DNA from: Clostridia bacterium | GTDB lineage: Bacteria > Bacillota > Clostridia > Christensenellales > Borkfalkiaceae | Assembly: GCA_900767885.1 (NCBI GenBank) | Contig: CAAGAU010000021.1 | Coordinates: forward strand, 1-53,116 | Length of the DNA stretch: 53,116 nucleotides | Reading direction: 5' to 3' | Part shown: one piece after another, positions 38,357 to 48,443 of the stretch | How positions within the stretch are numbered: the stretch's first letter is position 1 | How the letters are laid out: each line of letters opens with the position of its first letter | Translations under genes and position numbers: made by a program | Notes under the pieces: model-generated | Told to the model about the DNA's origin: nothing | Databases searched by the model: none | Seen by the model: the letters and a program-made list of their open reading frames with translations, nothing else

Positions 38357-39049
38357 TCAGTTTTTATTCAACCACTCTTTAAACTGCCCGTTAAGCGGAT
38401 TGTATTCGTATATAAATCCGCCTACAATCGACGCCGAAAAATCTTCGTGCAGATAGTCGAGTACAGGTTCGCAGGCCTCGTTTATGAGTTTGTTGGCAAG
38501 CGTGGGAGATTCCCCGCTCTTTGTTACGTCCTTATATCTGCCGTCCTCGTTAAGCGCGTGTACCGAGCCGAACAAAGCGACCACTACGCCCAGATAAACC
38601 GCGAGATTAAAGCAAAGCCCCAGAATATTATCTATAATTTTGAACGCCCTTACGTGCTTTACCGAATAAACCACGGGTAAAAACACCGCCTGGACTATCC
38701 ACTTTACGATAAAGTACGCTATTACGTAACCTATGATAAACGAAAGAATACCGAAAGGTATAAACGCGATTATTTCGCTGGCGAAACGATAATGTTCGTC
38801 GGTTAAAATCGTACCGAGGTTAGTGGAAACCTCACCGAAGAAATTACGCACGCCGTCCGACATATAGGCAAGCCACCCGAAATGCCGCATAAGCATATAC
38901 AGACCGAAACAAAGACCCGCTCCGCCCGCGACGGCAAGCAGCGTTCTTAAAATGCCGAACACGAAGTTACGCGTAAACCCGAACTTCACGCTCGCCCATA
39001 TAACGCACGCCAGTATCGCAAGTAAAAATATGTCCACAAGAAAATACAT
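38357..39049 (-). CDS. CvpA-family-like membrane protein
   Basis: 230 aa. Four hydrophobic helices: about residues 2-20, 33-56, 92-118 and 143-163. The layout and the first helix followed by an Arg-containing loop (KFGFTRNFVFGILRTLLAVA) are those of CvpA/colicin-V-production-type proteins. The C-terminus after residue 170 is soluble and includes TLANKLINEACEPVLDYLHE. The function of the family is poorly defined. Monocistronic with its own promoter. Confidence 0.65.
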   Translation of the reverse strand: MYFLVDIFLLAILACVIWASVKFGFTRNFVFGILRTLLAVAGGAGLCFGLYMLMRHFGWLAYMSDGVRNFFGEVSTNLGTILTDEHYRFASEIIAFIPFGILSFIIGYVIAYFIVKWIVQAVFLPVVYSVKHVRAFKIIDNILGLCFNLAVYLGVVVALFGSVHALNEDGRYKDVTKSGESPTLANKLINEACEPVLDYLHEDFSASIVGGFIYEYNPLNGQFKEWLNKN

Positions 39050-39086
39050 ACTCGCTCCTATTACTATCTCTCATTGTACTATCTAT

Positions 39087-39115
39087 ATAATAGCACTAAT
39101 CGCGTTTTATGTCAA
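39087..39115 (-). promoter_or_regulatory. Sigma-A promoter of the CvpA-like gene
   Basis: Minus strand TTGACA (39110-39115), 17 bp, TATTAT (39087-39092), followed by AGGAGCG before the ATG at 39049. Confidence 0.85.
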
Positions 39116-39136
39116 TATATTTATGCAAAAAAAAGT

Positions 39137-40792
39137 TTATTTTGCGCCGTTTTGCGCCGTTACGGGCTTGTATCCGTCTTTAAGCGATACTATTTCGGAC
39201 AGCACGAGTTTGCCGTTTTCGGTCAGTTTTTTATAATAGCCTTTACGCATAAGCTGAAAACTCGTTCCGTCGGCAACCTCGGCAAGATACTTCTCGGCTT
39301 TGCCGTTGAAAACGTGAACGCTGTCGTAATTCATTCTTTCGGAAAAATCCTGACCTGCGTATTCGGCGTCCTTTAAAAGGTAATCGTATTTTCTTATTTC
39401 GCAGTCTACGCAATCTTCGGCGTTCACCCAGTGGATAACGCCCTTTACTTTTATACCGCTCGTATCGTTACCGCTCCTCGACGACGGCTCGTAAGAGCAT
39501 TTAAGTTCGGTTACCTCGCCGTTTTCGCCCGTTACCGCCTCGTCGCACCTGATTATGTACGCGTTTTTAAGGCGAACGTAGCCGCCGACTTTAAGACGGA
39601 AATATTTTGGCGGAGGATTAAGCGAAAAGTCCTCTCTGTCTATCCAGATATGCTTGGAAACGGTGATTTTACGCGTTCTTGCCGCCTCGTCGTTGGGGTT
39701 TATCTCGAAATCTTCTTCCTCGGTATTATCGGGGAAGTTGGTAAGGGTTACTTTAAGCGGCTCGGACACAGCCATGGCGCGCTCGGCGTGCAGGTTAAGA
39801 TAATCTCTTATAAAATGCTCGAAATAACTTATTTCTATTTCGGAATTAGCCTTTGCAACGCCTATCGCCTCGCAGAAGTTTTTGAGTGCCTGCGCGGGTA
39901 CTCCCCTTGCGCGAAGTCCCGTCAGAGTGGGCATACGGGGGTCGTCCCAACCCGTAACCGCACCGTCCTCCACGAGTTTTTTAAGATAACGCTTGCTCAT
40001 TACCGTGTTGGTAATATTAAGCCTTGCAAATTCTATCTGACGGGGTTTATGCTCAACTCCCGTGTTTTCCACCACCCAGTTATAAAGGGGTCTGTGATCT
40101 TCGAATTCGAGCGTGCAAAGCGAATAGGTTACGCCCTGCATGCTGTCGCAGATGGGGTGAGCAAAGTCGTACATAGGATATATGCACCATTTATCGCCCG
40201 TTCTGTGATGCGTTGCGCGAAGAACCCTGTAAATTACGGGGTCGCGCATATTAACGTTGGGCGAGGACATATCTATTTTTGCGCGCAAAACCTTTTCGCC
40301 GTCCTTGAACTCGCCGTTTTTCATACCCTCGAAGAGCCTTAAATTCTCTTCCACGCTGCGATTGCGCCACGGGCTTTCCTTTCCGCCCTCGGTGAGCGTG
40401 CCGCGGTTAGCGGATATCTCTTCCGCCGACCAGTCGCATACGAAGGCTTTTCCGTCCTTTATGAGTTTTACCGCACGTGAATAAATTTCGTCGAAAAAGT
40501 CGGACGCGTAATGAATCTCGTACCACTTGAATCCAAGCCACTCTATATCGGCTTTTATAGCCTCCACGAACTCGGTTTTTTCCTTGGACGGGTTAGTGTC
40601 GTCAAAGAAAAGATTGCACATTCCGTTATACTTTTCCGCCGTGCCGAAGTTAAGGCAAAGCGACTTTGCATGCCCCACGTGCAGATACCCGTTAGGTTCG
40701 GGCGGAAAGCGCGTATGCACTACCGTATTCTTGCCCTCGGCAAGTTCCTCGTTTATAATATCTTCAATAAAGTTGCTCGATTGCGTTTCCAT
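39137..40792 (-). CDS. glnS: Glutamine-tRNA ligase
   Basis: 551 aa. Class I synthetase charging tRNA-Gln directly. HIGH-type motif in FPPEPNGYLHVGHAKSLCLN (about residues 27-46), KMSKS-type motif in TNTVMSKRYLKKLVEDG, and the C-terminal two-barrel anticodon domain (about 335-545, including EDFSLNPPPKYFRLKVGGYV). Many Bacillota lack GlnRS and use GatCAB transamidation, so direct charging here is a lineage marker. It is separated by a divergent promoter region from glyS. Confidence 0.97.
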   Translation of the reverse strand: METQSSNFIEDIINEELAEGKNTVVHTRFPPEPNGYLHVGHAKSLCLNFGTAEKYNGMCNLFFDDTNPSKEKTEFVEAIKADIEWLGFKWYEIHYASDFFDEIYSRAVKLIKDGKAFVCDWSAEEISANRGTLTEGGKESPWRNRSVEENLRLFEGMKNGEFKDGEKVLRAKIDMSSPNVNMRDPVIYRVLRATHHRTGDKWCIYPMYDFAHPICDSMQGVTYSLCTLEFEDHRPLYNWVVENTGVEHKPRQIEFARLNITNTVMSKRYLKKLVEDGAVTGWDDPRMPTLTGLRARGVPAQALKNFCEAIGVAKANSEIEISYFEHFIRDYLNLHAERAMAVSEPLKVTLTNFPDNTEEEDFEINPNDEAARTRKITVSKHIWIDREDFSLNPPPKYFRLKVGGYVRLKNAYIIRCDEAVTGENGEVTELKCSYEPSSRSGNDTSGIKVKGVIHWVNAEDCVDCEIRKYDYLLKDAEYAGQDFSERMNYDSVHVFNGKAEKYLAEVADGTSFQLMRKGYYKKLTENGKLVLSEIVSLKDGYKPVTAQNGAK

Positions 40793-40826
40793 AATCTTAA
40801 ATTTCGCTCCGGATAAATATGCCTAT

Positions 40827-40855
40827 ATCGTACCACAAAACGCAATATTTTGCAA
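40827..40855 (-). promoter_or_regulatory. Sigma-A promoter of glnS
   Basis: Minus strand TTGCAA (40850-40855), 17 bp, TACGAT (40827-40832). A CGGAGCG ribosome binding site follows before the ATG at 40792. The leader of about 30 nt has no room for a T-box. Confidence 0.75.
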
Positions 40856-40881
40856 TAATTTTAGTTAAACTTTCAGTTTAC

Positions 40882-40910
40882 TTGACATATTTTTTTTTAT
40901 AGAGTACAAT
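40882..40910 (+). promoter_or_regulatory. Sigma-A promoter of glyS
   Basis: TTGACA (40882-40887), 17-bp T-rich spacer, TACAAT (40905-40910). Transcription starts about 25-30 nt before the ATG at 40944, so no T-box leader is present. Confidence 0.88.
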
Positions 40911-40943
40911 GTATCCGTTAAAAAAACACGGAGTTTGACTTAT

Positions 40944-42329
40944 ATGGAAGAAAAAAGAGCCGTTACCATGGAAAAAATAGTAAATCTTTGCAAATCCCGC
41001 GGTATTATCTTTGCGGGCAGCGATATTTACGGCGGTATGGGCAACACGTGGGATTACGGTCCCGTCGGCGTTGAAATAAAGAACAACATCAAGCGCAGTT
41101 GGTGGAAAAAGTTCGTTCAGGAAAGCGAAAATTCCTTCGGCGTGGACGCCGCCATACTTATGAACAGCAGAGTATGGGAAGCGTCGGGACACACCGCGAG
41201 TTTCTCCGACCCCAAAATGGACTGCAAAAACTGCAAGAGCCGTCAGCGCGCGGATAACCTCATAGAGGCGCACTCCAAGGGCGAGGTAAACCCCGACGCG
41301 ATGAGCCAGGAAGAAATGCAGGCGTATATCAACGAACATCAGGTTAAATGTCCTATATGCGGCACTTTCAACTGGACGCCCATAAGAAATTTCAACCTTA
41401 TGTTTGAAACCTCGCGCGGAGTTACCGACGATAATCAGAACAAGATTTATCTTCGTCCCGAAACGGCGCAGGGCGAATTTGTAAACTTTCAGAACGTTCA
41501 GCGCAGTATGCGCGCCAAAGTGCCTTTCGGCATAGCGCAGGTAGGTAAAGCCTTCCGTAACGAGATAACCCCCGGCAACTTCATTTTCAGAACGATAGAG
41601 TTCGAGCAGATGGAACATCAATGGTTCTGCAAAGAAGGCACGGATTTAGAGTATTACGAGTATTACAAGAAAGCCGCATGGGACTACTTGTTGTCGCTCG
41701 GCTTTAAAAGCGAACATTTGCGCTACAAAGACCACGACAAACTCGCGCACTACGCAAAATGCGCGTGCGATATACAATACCTGTTCCCCATGGGCTGGTC
41801 GGAACTCAACGGCATACACAACCGCACGAATTACGATCTTACCCGCCATCAGGAATATTCGGGCAAGAGCATGCTCTACGTAGACCCCGTAACGGGCGAA
41901 AAGTATATCCCCTACGACATAGAATATTCTATCGGCGCGGACAGACTTATGCTTGCGGTACTGACCGAGGCTTACGACGAAGAAAAACTCGACGACGGCG
42001 AAACGCGCGTGGTAATGCACTTCCACCCCGCGCTTGCGGCGTATAAAGTTGCGGTTCTTCCCTTACAGAAAAAAGAGATGGGCGAAAAAGCCAAAGCCGT
42101 TTACAAAGAACTTTGCCGCCACTTTGCCTGCACTTACGACGAAGCCGGTTCTATCGGCAAGAGATACCGCCGTCAGGACGAAATAGGCACGCCGTACTGC
42201 ATAACGGTAGACTTCGACACTTTAAACGACGACACCGTTACCCTTCGCGACCGCGACACCATGCAGCAAATCCGCCTGCCGATTTCCGAAATAGTAAATT
42301 ACGTTACTCCGAAAATAACTTTATATTGA
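40944..42329 (+). CDS. glyS: Glycine-tRNA ligase, alpha2 type
   Basis: 461 aa class II synthetase of the dimeric, archaeal/eukaryal-like type used by many Gram-positive bacteria. Motif 1 region with GMGNTWDYGPVGVEIKNNIK, two Cys pairs (CKNC and CPIC) in the insertion at about 93-140, motif 2 FRNEITPGNFIFRTIEFEQM, motif 3 YSIGADRLMLAVLTEAY, and a C-terminal anticodon domain (from about 360, ALAAYKVAVLPLQKKEMGEK). CGGAG supports the ATG at 40944 over a TTG 9 bp upstream. Ends in a strong terminator. Confidence 0.97.
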   Translation: MEEKRAVTMEKIVNLCKSRGIIFAGSDIYGGMGNTWDYGPVGVEIKNNIKRSWWKKFVQESENSFGVDAAILMNSRVWEASGHTASFSDPKMDCKNCKSRQRADNLIEAHSKGEVNPDAMSQEEMQAYINEHQVKCPICGTFNWTPIRNFNLMFETSRGVTDDNQNKIYLRPETAQGEFVNFQNVQRSMRAKVPFGIAQVGKAFRNEITPGNFIFRTIEFEQMEHQWFCKEGTDLEYYEYYKKAAWDYLLSLGFKSEHLRYKDHDKLAHYAKCACDIQYLFPMGWSELNGIHNRTNYDLTRHQEYSGKSMLYVDPVTGEKYIPYDIEYSIGADRLMLAVLTEAYDEEKLDDGETRVVMHFHPALAAYKVAVLPLQKKEMGEKAKAVYKELCRHFACTYDEAGSIGKRYRRQDEIGTPYCITVDFDTLNDDTVTLRDRDTMQQIRLPISEIVNYVTPKITLY

Positions 42330-42349
42330 TTTTAACGCGTAAACGCACG

Positions 42350-42390
42350 AGTGCGGCGGAGGCAAAATTGCCTCCGCCGCACTTTTTTTC
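42350..42390 (+). terminator. Strong terminator of glyS
   Basis: AGTGCGGCGGAGGCAA pairs perfectly with TTGCCTCCGCCGCACT (16 bp, 2-4-nt loop), followed by TTTTTT. A second stem TTGCGGCGG/CCGCCGCAA (42396-42404 and 42416-42424) lies between it and the convergent surface gene, without a clear T-tract for the minus strand. Confidence 0.93.
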
Positions 42391-42451
42391 GGCTTTTGCG
42401 GCGGCCTTATAACGACCGCCGCAATTCTTATTACCCGCTTTTTACGGGCGA

Positions 42452-45400
42452 CTAAAACGTCTTTGAATAAATTTCCATACCTTCGGCGGGCTGCTGTACG
42501 TTTCTTACTTCGACAAGCGAAACTCTGTACCCGCTTAAATTTTCGGTAACGGCGACTTCCTCGCCGACCCTGGCAAAATAATATATCGCGTCGGTTGTGC
42601 GAACCACTTCGCTGCCGAAAGAATTAAACGTTTCTTCGCCGATATAGCCGCCGCCCGTTTTATCTATCCGCCACATATAGTGTGTGCCGTAATGGCGGTG
42701 ATCTACGACGGCAGGATCGGTCTGACCGGTCATGATAAATTTGAATTTGTTTCCCGAATACGTCGCGCTTCTTATAACCGCGGGCAAAAGGGTGAATTGC
42801 TCCTCGCTTTTCGCGGTAGAAAAGTCGGGCGCGTCGGTATCGGCAAGCGTAGGCGCGTAATTGCCGTAATCGAGTTTAGCCGTCTTATAGGCATAGGAAT
42901 CGACCGTAACGCCGCAAATCGTTTTGCCCGATAACCCGAACCCGTCGGAGTTGTACGGTAAAGTTACCGCAAGCGCGAATTTTTCGGTAACGGCGGAATC
43001 TCTCGCCACGTCGGCAAAAGACGTTCCGTCCTTCATCGAAATAAAACTTCCGACCGATATTTTATTTTCCGCGGTCGCAAGCACTCTGCTGCCCGCCCAC
43101 GCGGCGACTCCGTTTTGACGGTAGAACAAACGCATGGAAGTGCCTGCCGGCAACGCGCGATCGAAATTAAACTCCGCGTTTGCCTTTACTTTGTCGTCCG
43201 CGCCGTAATTTACATTATAAGTTACGGTGAATATTCCGTCGGTATAAAGCGAGGAGCCGTCGTATTCGGCCTCGTCGCCGACTGCGAATTCAAGGTCGTC
43301 CGCATAAATTTTAAGGTAAATATATCCGCTGCCGCGTTTTTCTATTTCCTCGGAAGATATAAAGTAGCCGTTCTCCTGGCTCTCCGCGGCAAAAGCCGAA
43401 GTTATATCTTCGTAAGTGCCGTCCGACTTGCGGATAAACGCGTTATAGCGCGGTTTGCCGCTCCAACTGCCGTCGGGAGAAATAACAAAACCGAATCCGA
43501 CGTTGGCGTCGAGCGGAATGATATTGCTGTTTTCTTCGAGCATAGATCTCGTCATGGTCGAAGTAACCTCTACGCGCGTCGGCGCGTCGACGGTCAGATT
43601 ATAAGTCCAGCGCGCGTAAAAACGCATGGTACCGCTTATCACCGTGCCGTCCTTTTGCATATCCTCGAAAGATTTACCGTAGGCGGAAACGTCGCCCGCT
43701 TTGCTTACGGTGTAAAAACCTTTAAAATCATAGCCGTAACGATTGTTTTTTATGCCGTCGAGCCATGCGTCGAAACCGTCGGGAGTTACCGACGAGAACT
43801 TATCGCCCGCCGCAACCGTAACGGGGAAGAAATCGTTGCCGCCGTAGTTGGCGATAAATACGAGCGAATAAATCTTTTTATATTCGGCGGAAAACACCGC
43901 CGACTTACCGTTAGCCGCAGCGTAATCGACAAAGTCCGAACCCGCAACGAACGCATAGGAGTATCCGTCGGCGGAATCACGTTTTGCCGAAAAGTCGAAA
44001 ACTTTTCCGTTGCCGAAGTCAAAAGTAATCTTTCCTTCGGAAATGACGCCCAAAGCCGTTACGCCGTTTACGGTTATCGAAATCGCGGGGTTAAGTCCGT
44101 ATCCCGGTTGCGGTTCGGTTTTAAACGAAAATTCCGAACTCTCTACCATTTTACGGTCGGACGAACCCGTCGAGCCGGAGTACTGGAAGGAGAACGCTAC
44201 TTCGGCTTTCGCTTCCACAACGAAAGTAGTCGAAGCGTCGCCTTTAAGATCGCGACAAACTATACGGTAATTGCCGCCCGCAGCAACCTTAACCGTTCCG
44301 TTAGGAGTAACGCCGTTGCCCTCGTATATCGTTTCTACTACGTACGAGCGCGGCGCGGGGTAAGCGTAATGCAAGGTCGCGCCGAAACGCGCCACGTCGC
44401 CTGCGGAATAAATATAATGCGTTATGCCGTCGGCGTCTTTACTCACGCCGAGCGGAGGAGTAGTGCTTTCGGGCGAAACCTCTATACTTTTGAGTTTGTT
44501 GGGTACGAATTCGACTATAACGCCGTAAGTAAGCGTGCCGTACGTACACTCCATAAGAACAATCGTGTTTTCGCGCGCGTTGTCGTTTGCGTAAAAGTAC
44601 ACGGATTTTTTAGCCGCGCCGACGTCGCCTTCAGACGAATAATTATACCCGACGCTTGCCCTGCCGTTAAACGACGAAACGTCGCACGACGTGCCTTTTG
44701 CATTGATAATCGCCTTAATGCGCGAGTTAATGTCGTCGGTATACTTCGCCTCGGCTACGGTGGTTATATCGTAAAACTTAAGGCTTTGCGGAAGGTGTTC
44801 CGTCCCGATAGGAAACACGTTTATCTTTTTAACCGTATCGGGGTTACCCACGTTACGGCGGAAATAAACGTAGTTTGCGGAACCGGAGTTATACGAAACG
44901 AGCGAATCGCTCGTCTCCGCGGTAACGTCGTTTCCGTCGTCGGTTTTTAGTATAAGTCCCTTGCCGCTCTCGCTGTAAGCGTCTACCGTTACGGGGTAAG
45001 AACACAACAAAAATTCCTTGGTTACGGCAGCCGAGCCGTTTTCGGCGGGATAGGCGATTTTGCAATACGCGCTTACGTACGCCACGCCCGATTTTTTGCC
45101 CGTTACGGAAAGTCCGTTTCCGCTTACCGTCGCCGCGTCGCTATGACTTTTTATCGTCATGGTCGAACTCTGATTCGGCGTTATTGCGGAATACACCCCG
45201 ACCGTCTGATTGCTCGCGATTGAAACCGCGTTCTGAGTTTTATAAAGGTACAGCGCGCGGGTATTGTCGGTATCTTTCGGATGAGCCTGACGGACTCCCG
45301 CAGTTTCGTAAACGAAGAAGTTGGCGGTAGCGTCGGTCAATTTATCTTTCATATCCGACGCCTGGTCCATCGTCGCGATTATACCGTACTTGTTAGAACC

Positions 45401-48400
45401 GTTTTTGCCCTGCGCTTTTAACGAGGCGTTGGAATAAGAATACTTTATATTATCGCTGCCTGCTCTCGCTCTTGCCGCAATGCCCGCGACGAACGCATTC
45501 TTTTGTTCGGAAGTCGCTTTTACCTCGGTGTTTTGCGTAAGACAATACGCAATATCCGACGACTGCATAAGTCCGACTATTCCGCCCGCGTAAGCGTTCT
45601 CGGATATACTCGAGGCGGTTACTGCGCAATTACGCACCGTGGCGTAATACAACAACGTATTACCCGTCCACCACATAGACCCGACTACGCCTCCCGAGTA
45701 GGTAAGCATCGATTTTTCTCCGACGGAATCTATTATGCAGTCGCTTACGTCTACGTTCTTTACAGTGATTTTTATTTGCTCCCGTCTCGGAATAGCGAAT
45801 ACGCCTATCGCGCCGCCCGAGTACAAATCGTAAGTATCGCCGCTGTTCCATTCGCTGTACGCTCTGCCCGCCACGTGCAGGTTTTTAACGGTCGCGCCGT
45901 TTAAAAGGGTCGTACCCGAGGCGATTTTTCTTCTCGAGAGCGTGCCGACGATACCGCCTACGCTCGCGGTGTTGGGCGAGTTGGACGAAGTAAAGTATAC
46001 GACCGATTTTTCCGCAGCGTCGCCGATAACGTTTACTTTGGAAATCTGCGTATCTATTACCAGACCGAACGCTCCGCCCACGAATCCCTCCGACTTAAGA
46101 CCATCGTCATTGTTGTTTTTCGCGTTCTGCACGCCGCTCACGAAATACTCTGCCGCTTTACCCGACGAAGAAGAATCTTTTTCAAAAATCACCGAAAGTC
46201 CGTTTATCCGCGAATAACCCAGAACGTAGCCTATCGCCCCGCCCGCGCATGCGTTGTTGCCGAGATTTCCCGACGCGTTAATCGACGAAAACGAATAGCA
46301 GGAGGCTTCCACGCGCGATTTGCCCGTGTAGTATACCGTAATATTCTCTAAACTTCCGCTTTGCGAAGGGGAATTTTCGTACTGATTTATAGTAGCGGAG
46401 GCGTTGCCGTAACCGAGAACTCTGCCGACTAAACCGCCCGCGTTTACGTCGCCGACAGCCGTAGAACCGACTTCTCTGTAAGCGGTTATTCTGCCGCTGC
46501 CGACGTAAAAGTCCATATTTTTAAGTTCGTAGCCGGTGCTGAAACGCGAACTGTAACCGCCCGCGCATACGTTGTAGAATTTATTGCCCGTTTTAGACGA
46601 GGTTGCCGACTGAACGGCGGTAACCGTATAATCGTTTTCGGGCGAAACTATGCCCCTTTTCATCTTGCCGGTCTGACCGCTTTCGTTTACGGCGCGAATG
46701 GCGTTATAGCCGAACGCTCCGCCAGCATAGGCGGGACCTGTTCCGTTTTGTACGGCGGAAACGTCCACGCTGCATTCGAAGAAATATTTAATTTGTTCGT
46801 CGGCGGTCTTATTTAAGACGTAATCCGCGCTTATGCTGAAAATATAGCCTATCGCGCCGCCGGCAAACACCGCGCCCGAAGACCCGCCGTCCTGCGTGCT
46901 CGCGGTTATGGAAACTCGTCCGCTGCCCTCGGTAACGGAGTCCTCGCCCGTTATGTTCTGACGGGAACGCTTGAAATATATATCGGAAAATTCTATAGTG
47001 CAGTCCGCGCTCACGGTGGTTGCGCCCGCTCTGCCGCGATCCACCGTGCCGATTATGCCGCCCGCAATAGCCGCCGCCGACGACGAAGTAAAGTCGTCAG
47101 GCGCGATATTCGCCTTATCTGCCGAGTTTGAGTTGTCTATTACCGCGCTTACCGAATAATCTTTTTCGGCGTAAATATCCACGTTTTTTATAATGAGCGG
47201 GTGAGGATCGCTTATTTCGACCGCGCTCGACGCGCCGAGTTCTATTATGCCCGCAAATCCGCCCGCTATCGCCGAACCCGACACTCTGCCTAAGGCGTTT
47301 GCAAGCACCATCGACTGCTCGGCGTCTATCATAACGCCGTTTATACTCGCGTTGTGTATAACGCCGGCAAAACCGCCCACTACCGCGCGCGCGCCTTCGC
47401 CGTAAGTAACGCCCGAAACGTCGTTAAACGCGCCGTCGTAATTTATATCGCACCATTCTTCTACGGAAGAAGAACATATCCCGAAAATTCCGCCGATATA
47501 AAGCGAGGCAAAACGGGTTTGCACGCTTACCGACACGGTAGACTGTATGCCGTCGAAAACAATGTTTTTACCCGCCGTACCGGCAACTCCGCCTACGTTT
47601 ACCGCGTCGCCGTGATTTACCGTTTCGCCGCTCTGCATGGTGTTTATACCTACAAACCCCTGCAACTTTAAGTTACGCATAAGGCACGGTCTTTCGCCGT
47701 CGCCGTAGGCGTAGCCGAAAAATCCGTAATCGGCCTTGTTTACGTCGCCGGATTTAGTAAATTCCTTATCCGGGCGATCGGTTCTTACTATATTGAGCGT
47801 AGCGGCATAGCCGTTGAAATCGAAACAGCCGCCGAACGGCAAACCGCCGCGAAAACCCAGCCCGAAAAATTCGGAACTGCTTATAAACAAGTTTGTGCCT
47901 AACCGATAATAACCGTGAGCGATATCATCGGCGGTAGTACCGGCGGTTACCCCCAACGCCGTAAAATCCGCCGTAGTATAAGTCCCCGCGAGGATTCTCG
48001 CCACGGCAAGAACGTCCGCTTCCTTTGACAAAACGTAAGGGTTGCCGAAATATTTTCCGAGATCTTCCGCAAAAGGATCTCTCGTTTGTACTTCGATTTT
48101 AACCTCGCCGCTGTCGGGTACGGTCAGAGTCGCCACGGGCTTATCGTAAACGGTGCCGTTTATGGTCATGCTTACGAAAATTTTATTTTCGTTTACTACG
48201 GTTACATTTATAACGGAATTGCCCGTTACTTCGTAATTTTTTCCTTTTGCGGCTTTCTTTACGCCGTTGCCGCCCACGTACACGCTTACTTCTTCGCCTG
48301 CGGGTACAACCACACTTACGTTACCGGAATAAGTCTTGCTCGTTCCGAAAATCAGCGCGAGAACGGATACGCCGACTATCGCCACGATAAGCACGGCTAT

Positions 48401-48430
48401 TATGAACTTTTTGATATTGAAATTTCTCAT
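42452..48430 (-). CDS. Giant surface protein with GG-x-x-G (GLUG-like) repeats and an InlB-type repeat
   Basis: 1992 aa. One N-terminal membrane helix (FIIAVLIVAIVGVSVLALIF, residues 9-28), then a Gly/Val-rich domain. From about residue 240 to 1020 there are some 16 repeats centred on GG-x-x-G (GGVAGTAG, GGFAGVI, GGAIGYI, GGIVGTL, GGVVGSM, GGIVGLM), spaced 45-60 residues. This is the pattern of GLUG-type/right-handed beta-helix exoproteins. Later come Ig-like stretches (VTGKKSGVAYVSAYCKI) and one InlB B-repeat-like unit (YDFKGFY...MRFYARWTY, about 1520-1590). No LPxTG or C-terminal helix is seen, so anchoring is by the N-terminus or release after SipW-type cleavage. AAAGGAGA selects the ATG at 48430; 11 upstream codons are open. 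Last gene of the surface operon. Confidence 0.85.
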   Translation of the reverse strand: MRNFNIKKFIIAVLIVAIVGVSVLALIFGTSKTYSGNVSVVVPAGEEVSVYVGGNGVKKAAKGKNYEVTGNSVINVTVVNENKIFVSMTINGTVYDKPVATLTVPDSGEVKIEVQTRDPFAEDLGKYFGNPYVLSKEADVLAVARILAGTYTTADFTALGVTAGTTADDIAHGYYRLGTNLFISSSEFFGLGFRGGLPFGGCFDFNGYAATLNIVRTDRPDKEFTKSGDVNKADYGFFGYAYGDGERPCLMRNLKLQGFVGINTMQSGETVNHGDAVNVGGVAGTAGKNIVFDGIQSTVSVSVQTRFASLYIGGIFGICSSSVEEWCDINYDGAFNDVSGVTYGEGARAVVGGFAGVIHNASINGVMIDAEQSMVLANALGRVSGSAIAGGFAGIIELGASSAVEISDPHPLIIKNVDIYAEKDYSVSAVIDNSNSADKANIAPDDFTSSSAAAIAGGIIGTVDRGRAGATTVSADCTIEFSDIYFKRSRQNITGEDSVTEGSGRVSITASTQDGGSSGAVFAGGAIGYIFSISADYVLNKTADEQIKYFFECSVDVSAVQNGTGPAYAGGAFGYNAIRAVNESGQTGKMKRGIVSPENDYTVTAVQSATSSKTGNKFYNVCAGGYSSRFSTGYELKNMDFYVGSGRITAYREVGSTAVGDVNAGGLVGRVLGYGNASATINQYENSPSQSGSLENITVYYTGKSRVEASCYSFSSINASGNLGNNACAGGAIGYVLGYSRINGLSVIFEKDSSSSGKAAEYFVSGVQNAKNNNDDGLKSEGFVGGAFGLVIDTQISKVNVIGDAAEKSVVYFTSSNSPNTASVGGIVGTLSRRKIASGTTLLNGATVKNLHVAGRAYSEWNSGDTYDLYSGGAIGVFAIPRREQIKITVKNVDVSDCIIDSVGEKSMLTYSGGVVGSMWWTGNTLLYYATVRNCAVTASSISENAYAGGIVGLMQSSDIAYCLTQNTEVKATSEQKNAFVAGIAARARAGSDNIKYSYSNASLKAQGKNGSNKYGIIATMDQASDMKDKLTDATANFFVYETAGVRQAHPKDTDNTRALYLYKTQNAVSIASNQTVGVYSAITPNQSSTMTIKSHSDAATVSGNGLSVTGKKSGVAYVSAYCKIAYPAENGSAAVTKEFLLCSYPVTVDAYSESGKGLILKTDDGNDVTAETSDSLVSYNSGSANYVYFRRNVGNPDTVKKINVFPIGTEHLPQSLKFYDITTVAEAKYTDDINSRIKAIINAKGTSCDVSSFNGRASVGYNYSSEGDVGAAKKSVYFYANDNARENTIVLMECTYGTLTYGVIVEFVPNKLKSIEVSPESTTPPLGVSKDADGITHYIYSAGDVARFGATLHYAYPAPRSYVVETIYEGNGVTPNGTVKVAAGGNYRIVCRDLKGDASTTFVVEAKAEVAFSFQYSGSTGSSDRKMVESSEFSFKTEPQPGYGLNPAISITVNGVTALGVISEGKITFDFGNGKVFDFSAKRDSADGYSYAFVAGSDFVDYAAANGKSAVFSAEYKKIYSLVFIANYGGNDFFPVTVAAGDKFSSVTPDGFDAWLDGIKNNRYGYDFKGFYTVSKAGDVSAYGKSFEDMQKDGTVISGTMRFYARWTYNLTVDAPTRVEVTSTMTRSMLEENSNIIPLDANVGFGFVISPDGSWSGKPRYNAFIRKSDGTYEDITSAFAAESQENGYFISSEEIEKRGSGYIYLKIYADDLEFAVGDEAEYDGSSLYTDGIFTVTYNVNYGADDKVKANAEFNFDRALPAGTSMRLFYRQNGVAAWAGSRVLATAENKISVGSFISMKDGTSFADVARDSAVTEKFALAVTLPYNSDGFGLSGKTICGVTVDSYAYKTAKLDYGNYAPTLADTDAPDFSTAKSEEQFTLLPAVIRSATYSGNKFKFIMTGQTDPAVVDHRHYGTHYMWRIDKTGGGYIGEETFNSFGSEVVRTTDAIYYFARVGEEVAVTENLSGYRVSLVEVRNVQQPAEGMEIYSKTF

Positions 48431-48443
48431 TCCCGTTCTCCTT

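Noticed and set aside
40883..40943. T-box leaders for glyS, glnS or pheST
   Set aside because: All three predicted leaders are about 25-40 nt, too short for a T-box.
43115..44950. 611-codon plus-strand frame opposite the giant surface gene
   Set aside because: Antisense shadow with Val/Arg/Tyr-biased composition; the minus-strand gene has signal helix, repeats and ribosome binding site.
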